From the NCBI RefSeq assembly GCF_026151395.1, contig NZ_JAMQPV010000001.1:1793501-1857500 (forward strand): a stretch of DNA of 64,000 nt. The letters are read 5' to 3'. The translations under genes and the position numbers were made by a program. Shown piece after piece: positions 34,035 to 42,430 of this stretch (its first letter is position 1; every line of letters begins with the position of its first letter). This DNA comes from Leptospira limi (GTDB lineage: Bacteria; Spirochaetota; Leptospiria; Leptospirales; Leptospiraceae). Below the pieces are notes generated by a model. It was not told the origin of the DNA. It did no database searches and was given only the letters and a program-made list of their open reading frames with translations.

Positions 34035-35577
34035 TTTTTTTTAAGATGTTCTGAATCACCTTTTCTTCGTTAGGTGGGTAAAAGACACAAACCAAACTCC
34101 GAATTTTTAATATTGTTTCTGCTAATAAAACTTTTGTCTCAGTTAGGTGCCAATTTTCAAATCCAATTAAAATTCCACATGTTTCTTCCATCCCTGCAAA
34201 CTCTTTGCAAGAGTAATGACGCATTTGGTTTTCCATCAAAAATTGTTTTAAACCATTTTGGATTACTGACTCTTCCGATGGATACAAAACTACAATTTCA
34301 TCATTTTCGATTTCCAAAACTTTTTTAGCGTAACCATAACACCAACGCATCTGATCGGTTAAGTCTTCATCATTTTTAATGAATTGGATGTCTGAAAAAT
34401 TTTCAAGAATCGGTGTTTCTGAAAAATCATCGAGTAAGGAATTGGCAAATGTAACAATTTCTGGTGAATTTCGTATATTCCTTTTGATGTCCCAAACGTG
34501 GACAGGTAACGATTGTAAATAATCCAAAATAGGTGTGGATGTATATTTGAATCGTCTGGATACAAACAGGATCCAATCTTTTTCTTCCCAAAAGTATTTA
34601 GAAAGGTATAAAAAAAGTTCCGATTGTTTATCATCAGTAAGGATTTCTTCAATCCCATCCACAAGTAATAGATCGATGTGATTGTGATTGATTTCTTTGT
34701 AATGGGAAATGAGTTCTATATTGTTTTTTTCGGGGATAAGACTCAGTTCTTCTTTCCAAATTTCAAAGAGGGCTTTTGCTCCTTGCCATAACAGAATTTT
34801 TTTTCCTTTCCTTGCATTTTGTAAGGCAAGTTCCCCACATAATATAGATTTTCCAGATCCTGAACTACCAAAAACCAAGTTATGCGAATATTGATTGATT
34901 CCCTTCACAAGGGAAAATTGTTCTTCTGTGAAAAATAATAAGTTCTCTTCTTCTTTCTCTTTTTTGGAGCGGAAGGTTTGGAAAAAGTTTAGATTTTTTT
35001 TGATGATTTCATGTGCTTTGACAAGTACGGAATCAGGGAGTGGTTCTCTTCCATTTCGATAAAAAATGGATTCTAAAATTGTATTGAGACTTGTATCTTC
35101 TCCTACTTCCCTTCCGCCAAACACAAATAAGTTTTGGTCATTGGGGAGATGGAATTCCTTTCTTTCGTTTTTTAAAAAGAAGATTGCACTATCATAATAC
35201 TCTTCTGGAAATAAATCGACAAGTTGGTTATGATTTTTGAAAAATTCTCGGATGATTTCTCTTTGTGTGGTTACTTGTTCGATTGGATTTTTGTAAGACT
35301 TACCTACAACTGGTTCCCATTCCCTGCCTCTTACATTATAAAATTCCCATTCACCTTTTTTTTGTCTCCATTTACCGTTTTTTAATTCGATTGTGATCAC
35401 TCCATATGGTGATACAACTAGAAAGTCTATCTCACGCATGGGAACATCAGGAGTGATTAAAGTAAGAGAATAATAAATATTACAAGGGAATTGAATTTCG
35501 TTCGAAAAACGATGGTAATAATAGGATTCGAGAGAAATGTCTCTCGTTTTTCCATGAAACTGTTTCGGATAAATCAT
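34018..35577 (-). CDS. NERD nuclease-domain protein with P-loop ATPase
   Basis: A 519-residue protein with an N-terminal NERD domain (about 15-125), a PD-(D/E)XK-type fold with candidate catalytic residues Asp51 in REIDFLVV and Glu64/Lys66 in ITIELKNGKW. It is followed by a P-loop ATPase (Walker A GSSGSGKS, about 237-244) and Walker B-like HIDLLLVDGIEE. A later region (about 360-510) resembles the 2A/2B part of a superfamily 1 helicase but I cannot place all motifs. Likely acts on DNA or RNA; repair and defence are both possible. It is convergent with rnpB, and its last codons cover the RNA's 3' end. Divergent from the lipoprotein gene. Confidence 0.82.
   Translation of the reverse strand: MIYPKQFHGKTRDISLESYYYHRFSNEIQFPCNIYYSLTLITPDVPMREIDFLVVSPYGVITIELKNGKWRQKKGEWEFYNVRGREWEPVVGKSYKNPIEQVTTQREIIREFFKNHNQLVDLFPEEYYDSAIFFLKNERKEFHLPNDQNLFVFGGREVGEDTSLNTILESIFYRNGREPLPDSVLVKAHEIIKKNLNFFQTFRSKKEKEEENLLFFTEEQFSLVKGINQYSHNLVFGSSGSGKSILCGELALQNARKGKKILLWQGAKALFEIWKEELSLIPEKNNIELISHYKEINHNHIDLLLVDGIEEILTDDKQSELFLYLSKYFWEEKDWILFVSRRFKYTSTPILDYLQSLPVHVWDIKRNIRNSPEIVTFANSLLDDFSETPILENFSDIQFIKNDEDLTDQMRWCYGYAKKVLEIENDEIVVLYPSEESVIQNGLKQFLMENQMRHYSCKEFAGMEETCGILIGFENWHLTETKVLLAETILKIRSLVCVFYPPNEEKVIQNILKKSDSGP
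34023..34042 (+). terminator. T tract closing rnpB
   Basis: The 3' P1 strand (34023-34034) is directly followed by eight T (34035-34042). The long-range P1 pairing, or a local fold of this end, would release polymerase. It lies inside the coding end of the NERD gene on the other strand. Confidence 0.65.
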
Positions 35578-35620
35578 TTTTTAGTTCTGTTATCTTTGTA
35601 TTGTCTGTTCTAATGACGAT

Positions 35621-36220
35621 ATGAAACGGATACCACGAACCTTGTTATTCTGCCTATTGTTTTGTGCCTGCGCTGGAGGGAATATCAAAATAAAGATTAA
35701 ACCCGACCTTTCAGGGGATCTTGTCATTTACCAAAAAAAAATCACAAAGAAACAAAAGGGGAGTTTTTTAGGTTCTGGACTTACTGATACGGGAGAGGTC
35801 ACGATCACTCTCAAAGAGAGGTCTTATCAGTTTGGAAATTATACCCAAATGTTACCTCCTGGATTTCGTTTTGTTACGTTTGTGGAAGACCAAATACCAG
35901 AGATCCAACTTGGCATCGATACAAGTCAAAACTCACCACTACTTTCTGCTCTTGAAATCGTGCGAGAAGACATCAATTCGATTTTATCAGAAGCCAAGTT
36001 AAGAGACGATTTACTTCGTTTTAATACCCTTGTGGAGTTCATTCAATTTGAAATACACTTCCCATTTCCCATCAAAAAAGTAAAATTTTTAGATCCTAGA
36101 ACCGCAGGCGAATGGACAGTACGCCTGGATAGCAGTGATAAAATGATTGTAAACATTCCCTTACATTCTGTTTGGGCAGGCGAACACTCGTTAACTATTG
36201 TTCAAATTTATCCAGAATGA
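35621..36220 (+). CDS. Probable lipoprotein of unknown function
   Basis: A 199-residue protein with a lipoprotein-type signal (RTLLFCLLFCACAGG, candidate acylated Cys17), which fits the loose lipobox of spirochaetes. The mature part is beta-rich, with pairs of strands around IKIKIKPDLSGDLVIYQ and GEWTVRLDSSDKMIVNIP, probably on the outer face of a membrane. No motif gives a function. It faces the siroheme synthesis gene Met8-type at its 3' end (3-base gap, convergent). Confidence 0.75.
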   Translation: MKRIPRTLLFCLLFCACAGGNIKIKIKPDLSGDLVIYQKKITKKQKGSFLGSGLTDTGEVTITLKERSYQFGNYTQMLPPGFRFVTFVEDQIPEIQLGIDTSQNSPLLSALEIVREDINSILSEAKLRDDLLRFNTLVEFIQFEIHFPFPIKKVKFLDPRTAGEWTVRLDSSDKMIVNIPLHSVWAGEHSLTIVQIYPE

Positions 36221-36223
36221 GTA

Positions 36224-36817
36224 TTATGGTTTGTGGAAGTATTCTGAATTTAATTTTTGGATGATTTCTTTTAATACCTTTCTTCGTTGGTCTTTGTCTG
36301 GCAAAATTTCTTTGAGATTCCGCCTCATAGCAAAAAGAGTTTCTAATAACTCATGGTCTTCTTCTGGGATGGTTTCTTCAAATAGTTTACGCAAACTGGA
36401 AGAAACACCAGCAAACATTCCGTCGGTGGAAATCGCAAATTGAACCGGTCCAATTTGGATGGTGGAAGAAGAATAAAAATCACAGTTTTTAGGATCATCT
36501 ACTGAATTCACCCATATACCTTTCTCTTTGGCGATGGTTCTGAATTTTTTGTTTGTGTTCGGTTCACTTGTTGCTAAAAAAATAATATCCCTATCGTTTA
36601 AATCTGCCTCAGTGACGGCTCTGGTTTCCGTTTTGATATTTGGGTATTTTTGTAAAAAATCTTTTATTTCATCCATGAAATCCAAAGAGATGATATGGAT
36701 ATTGGCACCAGTATGTTCGAGCCCTAATAATTTTTCGAGGCAAGCATTTCCACCACCTACGATTAAAATATTCCTACCTTCTAAGTTGAGAAAGATTGGG
36801 TATTTTTTAACACTCAT
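36224..36817 (-). CDS. Precorrin-2 dehydrogenase / sirohydrochlorin ferrochelatase
   Basis: A Met8/CysG-N-type enzyme that oxidises precorrin-2 to sirohydrochlorin and inserts Fe2+ to make siroheme. The NAD motif is ILIVGGGNACLEKLLGL (about 14-30), and the FAISTDGMFAGVSSSLRKLFEE segment (written as FAISTDGMFAGV, SSSLRKLFEE) carries the family's Ser/Arg stretch. The 197 residues match a stand-alone Met8-type protein. It overlaps the SUMT gene by four bases, and the pair is divergent from cysJI, whose CysI protein needs siroheme. Confidence 0.92.
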   Translation of the reverse strand: MSVKKYPIFLNLEGRNILIVGGGNACLEKLLGLEHTGANIHIISLDFMDEIKDFLQKYPNIKTETRAVTEADLNDRDIIFLATSEPNTNKKFRTIAKEKGIWVNSVDDPKNCDFYSSSTIQIGPVQFAISTDGMFAGVSSSLRKLFEETIPEEDHELLETLFAMRRNLKEILPDKDQRRKVLKEIIQKLNSEYFHKP

Positions 36818-37611
36818 TGCAAAGGTTCCGATAAAAACGGAAGAAAAGAAAAACTTTCTATTTTTTGATTCTCACCTAACAAAAGGGGACGAACAACTTC
36901 ACCAACGTATAAAATTCCTGGTCCTTTTGTTTTTTTCTCCAATCCTTCCTCTTGGGTTTTGTCGAGAGTGGAGACTGTATATACTGCACGAGTACTACCT
37001 GCATTTTCCAAAAGTACTATGGGTGTCGATGGACTTACCCCTTTTCGGATGAGTCGTTCAGCTAACTCTTTTGTTTTCTGGCTACCCATTAAGATGACAA
37101 TGGTGCCTGGAAAATTTTCCATTCCCATCCAACTCCGTTCTTCTTCTAAAATGGTGTGTCCATCAAGGATGATGATTTGGCGTGATAATCCTCTCACCGT
37201 CAGTGAGATTCCAAGGTCGGATGCTCCCGTTGTCACTGAACTCACTCCAGGGATCACTTCATATGGGATTCCATTTGTTTCCAGTGTTTGGATTTCTTCA
37301 GATAACCTTCCAAAGATGGAAGCATCTCCCCCTTTCAGGCGGACCACTCGTTTGCCTTGGTGTGCATAATGAACAAGAAGGGAATTGATTTCATCCTGGG
37401 TGCGGTAGTGTTCTTTGGCACGTTTGCCCACGTAGAGGATTTGGGCACACTCAGGGAAAATCTCTAAAAAACTGGGATCGAGGAGGGCATCGTAGAGGAT
37501 TACATCGGCGGATTCGATCCGAGATTTCCCACGAAGGGTTAGGAGGTCAATGGGGCCTGGACCACCACTCACAAAACTCACGAAACCTTGTTCTGTCTTA
37601 TTGGAGGACAT
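36814..37611 (-). CDS. cobA: Uroporphyrinogen-III C-methyltransferase (SUMT)
   Basis: Methylates uroporphyrinogen III twice to precorrin-2, using S-adenosylmethionine. Motifs are SFVSGGPGPIDLLTLRG (about 8-24), VRLKGGDASIFGRLSEE (about 85-101) and GVSSVTTGASDLGISLTVR region (written as GVSSVTTGAS, DLGISLTVR). The 266 residues are the normal length. I chose ATG 37611 because AAGG lies nine bases upstream; TTG 37629 would be inside this SD region. With the Met8-type gene it forms siroheme synthesis for sulfite reductase. There is no fused HemD. Confidence 0.94.
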   Translation of the reverse strand: MSSNKTEQGFVSFVSGGPGPIDLLTLRGKSRIESADVILYDALLDPSFLEIFPECAQILYVGKRAKEHYRTQDEINSLLVHYAHQGKRVVRLKGGDASIFGRLSEEIQTLETNGIPYEVIPGVSSVTTGASDLGISLTVRGLSRQIIILDGHTILEEERSWMGMENFPGTIVILMGSQKTKELAERLIRKGVSPSTPIVLLENAGSTRAVYTVSTLDKTQEEGLEKKTKGPGILYVGEVVRPLLLGENQKIESFSFLPFLSEPLQ

Positions 37612-37775
37612 ATCTGCTATACCTTGCAATCCTGCTAGAAAACGTCAAGTGATTGGCTAATTATTTCTACAAAATCTCCATTTTTTTGGTTTACTCGTCT
37701 CTAACCTTAGGAAAAGATTCAATTTATAAGACTTTTTGGATGTTTTACTGGAATCCAACACAAGCATAGGTTTTT

Positions 37776-39539
37776 ATGTTATCCGATGAGAAACGCAATC
37801 GATTTTTACAGTTATTAAAAGAATCCACAAAGGATGAATGGGTCTGGATGTCGGGGTATCTGTCGGCACTAACTCAGGCAAGCATTGGGGGAAGTGTGGA
37901 TGTGTCCCTAACCCCACCTGTTAGTATCTCGTCCAATGATCCTTCCCATGGGAATTTAAAAGCCGCCCCCATCCAATGTAGTGTTGTGTATGGAACGGAA
38001 ACAGGGAATTCTAAAAAACTGGGAACGGAACTTGTTAAAAAATTAAAAGAACTAGGTGTCCAAGCCAAATTAAAAAGTACAGACACTTACAAAGCAAAAG
38101 ACCTAAAAGAGGAAGAATACTTATTTGTGATTGTTTCCACTCATGGAGATGGAGAACCACCTCAGGCTGCAAAACCTTTTATCCAAATTCTTTCAGATGC
38201 AAAAGACAAATTGGCGAAAGTAAAATTCGCAGTACTTGGGTTAGGTGACACTAGTTATCCACTTTTTTGCCAAACAGGAATTGATGTGGATTCAATGTTA
38301 GAAAAATTAGGTGCCGAACGAATTCATGATTTAGGAAAATGTGATGTAGATTTTGATTTGGTTGCAAAACCTTGGATGTCAGAACTCATCACAAAACTCA
38401 ATACAATTTCGAAAACGGCAACGACTCAAGTTTCAAAACAAACACAATCTACCGCAACTAAAGGGAACACTGGTGGCAAAGTTGTTTACGAGGGAACGGT
38501 TGTCACAAACTTAGTGTTAAACGACGTTGGAGCTTCAAAATCCACTAGGCATATTGAAATTAAATCTTCGGTAGCAATTGATTATTTGCCTGGGGACAGC
38601 GCTGGGTTTTTGGCTTATAATCGTGAAGAAGAAGTGGATCGAGTCCTCGGATTACTACAAACAGATAAAGAAACAAGAGTCACTTATAAAGGTGAAACTT
38701 GGATGTTGTATGATTTACTTCGCAAAAAAGTATCCATTCGTTTTTTACCGGACCGAGTGTTACAAAAATATGCCACACTTTCCAAGAAGGAAATTCCATC
38801 TGGTAAATTGGATTTAGATGTATTATTAACACTATATCCTTCTGATACAAAATTAGAAGTCCAGACCTTGGTTGATATTTTGGAACCAATTGTCCCAAGG
38901 TATTATTCCATTGCATCAAGTCCTTCTGCCCATGGGGAAGAAGAAGTCCACCTAACGGTAGCAGAAGTGGAAATTGAAACCTTTACGGGTATCAAATCTG
39001 GTTTTTGTTCTGGTTTTTTAGCATCATTAAAAGAAGGGGATACAGTTCCTTTTTTTATCCAAAGAAACAATTCTTTCCGATTACCAAGTCCCGATACAGA
39101 CATCATCATGATCGGACCGGGAACAGGGATTGCACCGTTTCGCAGTTTTTTATTTGAAAGAGAACAATCAGCTGGGAATGGAAAAAATTGGTTATTTTTT
39201 GGTGAGAGAAACTTTGTTTCAGATTTTTACTACCAAACAGAACTCTTGGAACTTATGGACACAGGTGTATTACATAAATTGAATACAGCTTTTTCACGTG
39301 ATACCAAACAAAAGGTATATGTCCAAGATCGTATGGGTGAAAATGCACAGGAATTACTCAAGTGGATAGAGAATGGTGCCATCATTTATCTTTGTGGATC
39401 CAAAGATCCTATGAGTAAAGATGTAGATAGAAAATTAATTGAAATTTTATCGGAAAGAACTTTTGACACGGGAAAAGAAGCCTCCGATTATTTAAAAGAA
39501 CTAGAAGAATCTGGGCGTTATATCAAGGACGTTTACTGA
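37776..39539 (+). CDS. cysJ: Sulfite reductase flavoprotein (alpha) subunit
   Basis: Moves electrons from NADPH through FAD and FMN to the CysI hemoprotein. The N-terminal ~60 residues are followed by a flavodoxin domain with FMN loop YGTETGNSKKLG (about 70-81), a linker rich in Thr and Lys (about 205-230), then a ferredoxin-NADP reductase part with FAD motif PRYYSIASSP and NADPH motif IGPGTGIAPFRSFLFE. The 587 residues match CysJ (~600). ATG 37776 with AGG five bases upstream. The cysI gene follows after 7 bases. Divergent from the siroheme genes. Confidence 0.94.
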   Translation: MLSDEKRNRFLQLLKESTKDEWVWMSGYLSALTQASIGGSVDVSLTPPVSISSNDPSHGNLKAAPIQCSVVYGTETGNSKKLGTELVKKLKELGVQAKLKSTDTYKAKDLKEEEYLFVIVSTHGDGEPPQAAKPFIQILSDAKDKLAKVKFAVLGLGDTSYPLFCQTGIDVDSMLEKLGAERIHDLGKCDVDFDLVAKPWMSELITKLNTISKTATTQVSKQTQSTATKGNTGGKVVYEGTVVTNLVLNDVGASKSTRHIEIKSSVAIDYLPGDSAGFLAYNREEEVDRVLGLLQTDKETRVTYKGETWMLYDLLRKKVSIRFLPDRVLQKYATLSKKEIPSGKLDLDVLLTLYPSDTKLEVQTLVDILEPIVPRYYSIASSPSAHGEEEVHLTVAEVEIETFTGIKSGFCSGFLASLKEGDTVPFFIQRNNSFRLPSPDTDIIMIGPGTGIAPFRSFLFEREQSAGNGKNWLFFGERNFVSDFYYQTELLELMDTGVLHKLNTAFSRDTKQKVYVQDRMGENAQELLKWIENGAIIYLCGSKDPMSKDVDRKLIEILSERTFDTGKEASDYLKELEESGRYIKDVY

Positions 39540-39546
39540 GGAACTC

Positions 39547-41220
39547 ATGGCTGAATCAAAAAAAGAAACACAAGCAGAAAAAGTAAAACGGGTGAGCCGT
39601 GGCCTCCGAGGCACACTTGCCGAAAGTTTGAAAGACGAACATACTGGTTCTTTACGTTCCGATGACCAATTATTATTAAAATTTCATGGTATGTACCAAC
39701 AAGATGATCGAGACAGAAGGGACGAACGAGCGTTAAAGAAATTAGAACGTTTGTATTCTTTTATGATTCGATTGCGAATTCCTGGTGGTATGATAGGTCC
39801 TGTACATTGGGAAGCTCTTCATAATGTTGCTGGAGAAAATTCCACAGGAACCATTAAAATCACAACAAGGCAAACTGTCCAATTACATGGAATTTTAAAA
39901 TCCAAAATCAAACCAACGATCAAAGCATTTGATTCAGTATTTTTGGATTCAATTGCAGCTTGTGGTGACGTAAACCGTAATGTCACATGTACATCCAATC
40001 CAGCCGCAAGTCCACTCCACAAAGAAGTGTTTGGTTATGCAGGTGAGATTAGTCGTTCCTTATTACCCAAAACGAGAGCCTACTATGAAATCTGGTTGGA
40101 TGAAAATCTTTTAGCTGAAAAGGAAGAACCCGAAGATCCTTTGTACAAAGATGTTTATCTTCCTCGTAAATTTAAAATCGCAATTGCGATCCCACCATAT
40201 AATGATGTGGATCTTTTTACCAATGACATTGGACTCATTGCAATCATTGAAAATGGACAATTATTAGGATTTAATGTTGCTGTTGGTGGAGGACTCGGAA
40301 CCACCCATGGTAACCCAGATACTTACCCAAGAGTAGGAACTGTGTTTGGATTTATTCCCAAAAAAGACATTCTAAAAGTTGTATATGAAATTGTCACTGT
40401 CCAAAGAGATTTTGGAAATAGAGAAGATCGTAAACTCTCTCGATTGAAATACACCTTGGACAGGTTAGGTGTAGAATTCTACAAACGAGAAGTAGAAAAA
40501 CGCGCAGGTATAAGTTTTGAACCTACCAAGGATTTCCAATTCACACAAAGATCCGATGATTTTGGTTGGAAACAGGATGCAGCAGGAAATTGGCATTATA
40601 CAGTATTTGTGGAAAATGGCCGAGTTTGTGACGAACATGGTTATAATCTTAAAACTGCACTTCTAGAAGTTTCGAAAACAAGAAGAGCAACCTTTCGTTT
40701 TACATGTAACCAAAACTTAATTCTATCAGATATCTTTCCGAAAGACAAAGACTTAATTGAATCCATTTTGGTGAAGTTTGGTGTTCATAGAAAAACGACA
40801 GAAGTTTCTCCAATCAGAAAAAATTCCATCGCTTGTGTGGCACTAAACACTTGTTCTTTGGCACTTGCTGAGGCTCAGAGATACCTTCCTAGTTTAATTG
40901 ATAAAATGGAACCTATCCTTTCTAAACATGGACTTTCGGAAGAACCAATTTCAATCCGTATGACGGGTTGCCCGAACGGATGTGCAAGACCTTATATCTC
41001 TGAGATAGGACTTGTTGGTACTTCATATGGAAAATACAACCTCCATTTAGGCGCTGATGCAGAAGGTTATAGGCTCAATCAAAAATACAAAGAAGATTTA
41101 GATGAATCTGCAATCTTGCAAGAGTTAGATGGGCTGTTTGGTAAATTTTCCAAGGAACGAAATGGTAAAGAATCCTTTGGAGATTATATCAACCGAATTG
41201 GGATTTTGAAAAAAGCTTAG
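39547..41220 (+). CDS. cysI: Sulfite reductase hemoprotein (beta) subunit
   Basis: Reduces sulfite to sulfide by six electrons using siroheme and 4Fe-4S. Cofactor Cys appear in CVALNTCSLALAEAQRYLP (about 436-454) and RMTGCPNGCARPYISE (about 475-490). The siroheme-binding repeat is at the N-terminus with KITTRQTVQLHGI and later RKLSRLKYTLDRLG. The 557 residues are normal for CysI. It lies 7 bases after cysJ and ends at a good terminator. The product sulfide would be used by CysK encoded at 20.5 kb. Confidence 0.95.
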   Translation: MAESKKETQAEKVKRVSRGLRGTLAESLKDEHTGSLRSDDQLLLKFHGMYQQDDRDRRDERALKKLERLYSFMIRLRIPGGMIGPVHWEALHNVAGENSTGTIKITTRQTVQLHGILKSKIKPTIKAFDSVFLDSIAACGDVNRNVTCTSNPAASPLHKEVFGYAGEISRSLLPKTRAYYEIWLDENLLAEKEEPEDPLYKDVYLPRKFKIAIAIPPYNDVDLFTNDIGLIAIIENGQLLGFNVAVGGGLGTTHGNPDTYPRVGTVFGFIPKKDILKVVYEIVTVQRDFGNREDRKLSRLKYTLDRLGVEFYKREVEKRAGISFEPTKDFQFTQRSDDFGWKQDAAGNWHYTVFVENGRVCDEHGYNLKTALLEVSKTRRATFRFTCNQNLILSDIFPKDKDLIESILVKFGVHRKTTEVSPIRKNSIACVALNTCSLALAEAQRYLPSLIDKMEPILSKHGLSEEPISIRMTGCPNGCARPYISEIGLVGTSYGKYNLHLGADAEGYRLNQKYKEDLDESAILQELDGLFGKFSKERNGKESFGDYINRIGILKKA

Positions 41221-41238
41221 AGTTTCTAAATAGAAATT

Positions 41239-41266
41239 AGGCACCTGTTTTCAGGTGCCTTTGTTT
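41239..41266 (+). terminator. Intrinsic terminator after cysI
   Basis: Nine-base stem AGGCACCTG (41239-41247) and CAGGTGCCT (41252-41260), four-base T loop, followed by TTGTTT. It sits 19 bases after the cysI stop and could also stop the convergent dioxygenase transcript. Confidence 0.9.
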
Positions 41267-41290
41267 AAAAATCATAAGACTATCTTCTCT

Positions 41291-42361
41291 TCAATCCGCC
41301 CAACCGACAAGGATTCGTCTAGGACCAGTATAAGGTAATCTTCCATGAGAGACTGAAAAGTTATCAATGAAAAGAACATCTCCTGTTTGCCAAGGAATCG
41401 CCACCATATGGTTCCAAAATACATTGGTGATGGATTTCATTTCCTTTGGTGAAATCTCGTCTCCATTCCCATAGGTGACGTGCACATCATGTGAGTTTGG
41501 ACCTAAGAGTCTTTTGAAGTTTGTAATGATTGTGAGTAAAACGGCAACACCAAACGAACGAAGGGTTTTTTGTTTTTTGAAAATTTTCCACGTTTCACTG
41601 ACCCCCGCTTGGTAGTGAAACGTTTGCGAATGGTTATGCCAAGCAATTGTACCTGCGATAGGATGTGTTCGAAATCCAGATTGGTGGTTTGTGATCGTTA
41701 GAGAATCTTCACCATACCAATCTAATTGGAAACGATTTTCTTTCGCAATTTTTTCAACTTCTTCTAAGTTTGTGGTTCCAAACATTTCATCCCAACGTTT
41801 GGTTTTCCAAACAGAAAATCGTTTTTGTGAAGATGGGCCATCATACCTTCTTCTGTATCGGATTCCATATCGTTCGATTTTTTCTTTTATTTTGGGATCG
41901 ATATTTTGGTAGACTAACCTAAGGTCTGTTAAGGGAGTTTCTCCCCCGTAGTCAGATGCTTTTTCCGCATAAAAAAATAAAACTTTCGGTGGGTTGTCAA
42001 GAAAACTCATTTCCGCATGTTGCATGATTGGGTAATGCGGTGGGAGTTCACTAGCTGTGAACACATGTTTTAATACTTCATCCCGAGGGGAAGTGCCAAG
42101 GTAAAACTCACCTAACTGTTTTTCGTTTGTAGCAAACAAAACGGATTGGAAATCAGAAGCTTCGTGAACGGGAAACCCACGAAAGAGAATTGCCCCATAG
42201 GTTTTTAAATCGTCTCGCCATTCCTTCTCATGGTTTTGAAACCAATTGGTTAACGAATCTAAAGTTCGTTCTTCCGTTGGCTCATACACAATGGGGAGTT
42301 TGGTTTCTCCCACAAAGGATTTGCGGATCCATTCTTTTGTGACAGTATTGGTTTGGCTCAT
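41291..42361 (-). CDS. TauD/TfdA-family Fe(II)/2-oxoglutarate dioxygenase
   Basis: A 356-residue oxygenase of the TauD fold. The metal motif HxD is HAE (MQHAEMSFLDNPP, about 128-140), the distal His lies in SVSHGRLPY and the 2-oxoglutarate Arg in PRRILVGW. The GGETPLTDLR segment resembles SyrP-like and clavaminate-like enzymes rather than classical taurine dioxygenase. It is the last gene downstream of cysN with a 69-base gap. The neighbours suggest a role in freeing sulfite from organosulfur compounds, but SyrP relatives hydroxylate amino acids, so the substrate is open. Confidence 0.85.
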   Translation of the reverse strand: MSQTNTVTKEWIRKSFVGETKLPIVYEPTEERTLDSLTNWFQNHEKEWRDDLKTYGAILFRGFPVHEASDFQSVLFATNEKQLGEFYLGTSPRDEVLKHVFTASELPPHYPIMQHAEMSFLDNPPKVLFFYAEKASDYGGETPLTDLRLVYQNIDPKIKEKIERYGIRYRRRYDGPSSQKRFSVWKTKRWDEMFGTTNLEEVEKIAKENRFQLDWYGEDSLTITNHQSGFRTHPIAGTIAWHNHSQTFHYQAGVSETWKIFKKQKTLRSFGVAVLLTIITNFKRLLGPNSHDVHVTYGNGDEISPKEMKSITNVFWNHMVAIPWQTGDVLFIDNFSVSHGRLPYTGPRRILVGWAD

Positions 42362-42430
42362 GATACTGTCACAATAACTACTAGAGCTATGTTATTTCAA
42401 TCAAAAAATCTGTTATATTGGATTAATTGT

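Noticed and set aside
37612..37775. Shared regulatory motif between the cobA/cysJ and sbp upstream regions
   Set aside because: Short TTGG-TAAT-like matches exist in both but are too AT-rich and short to be more than chance.
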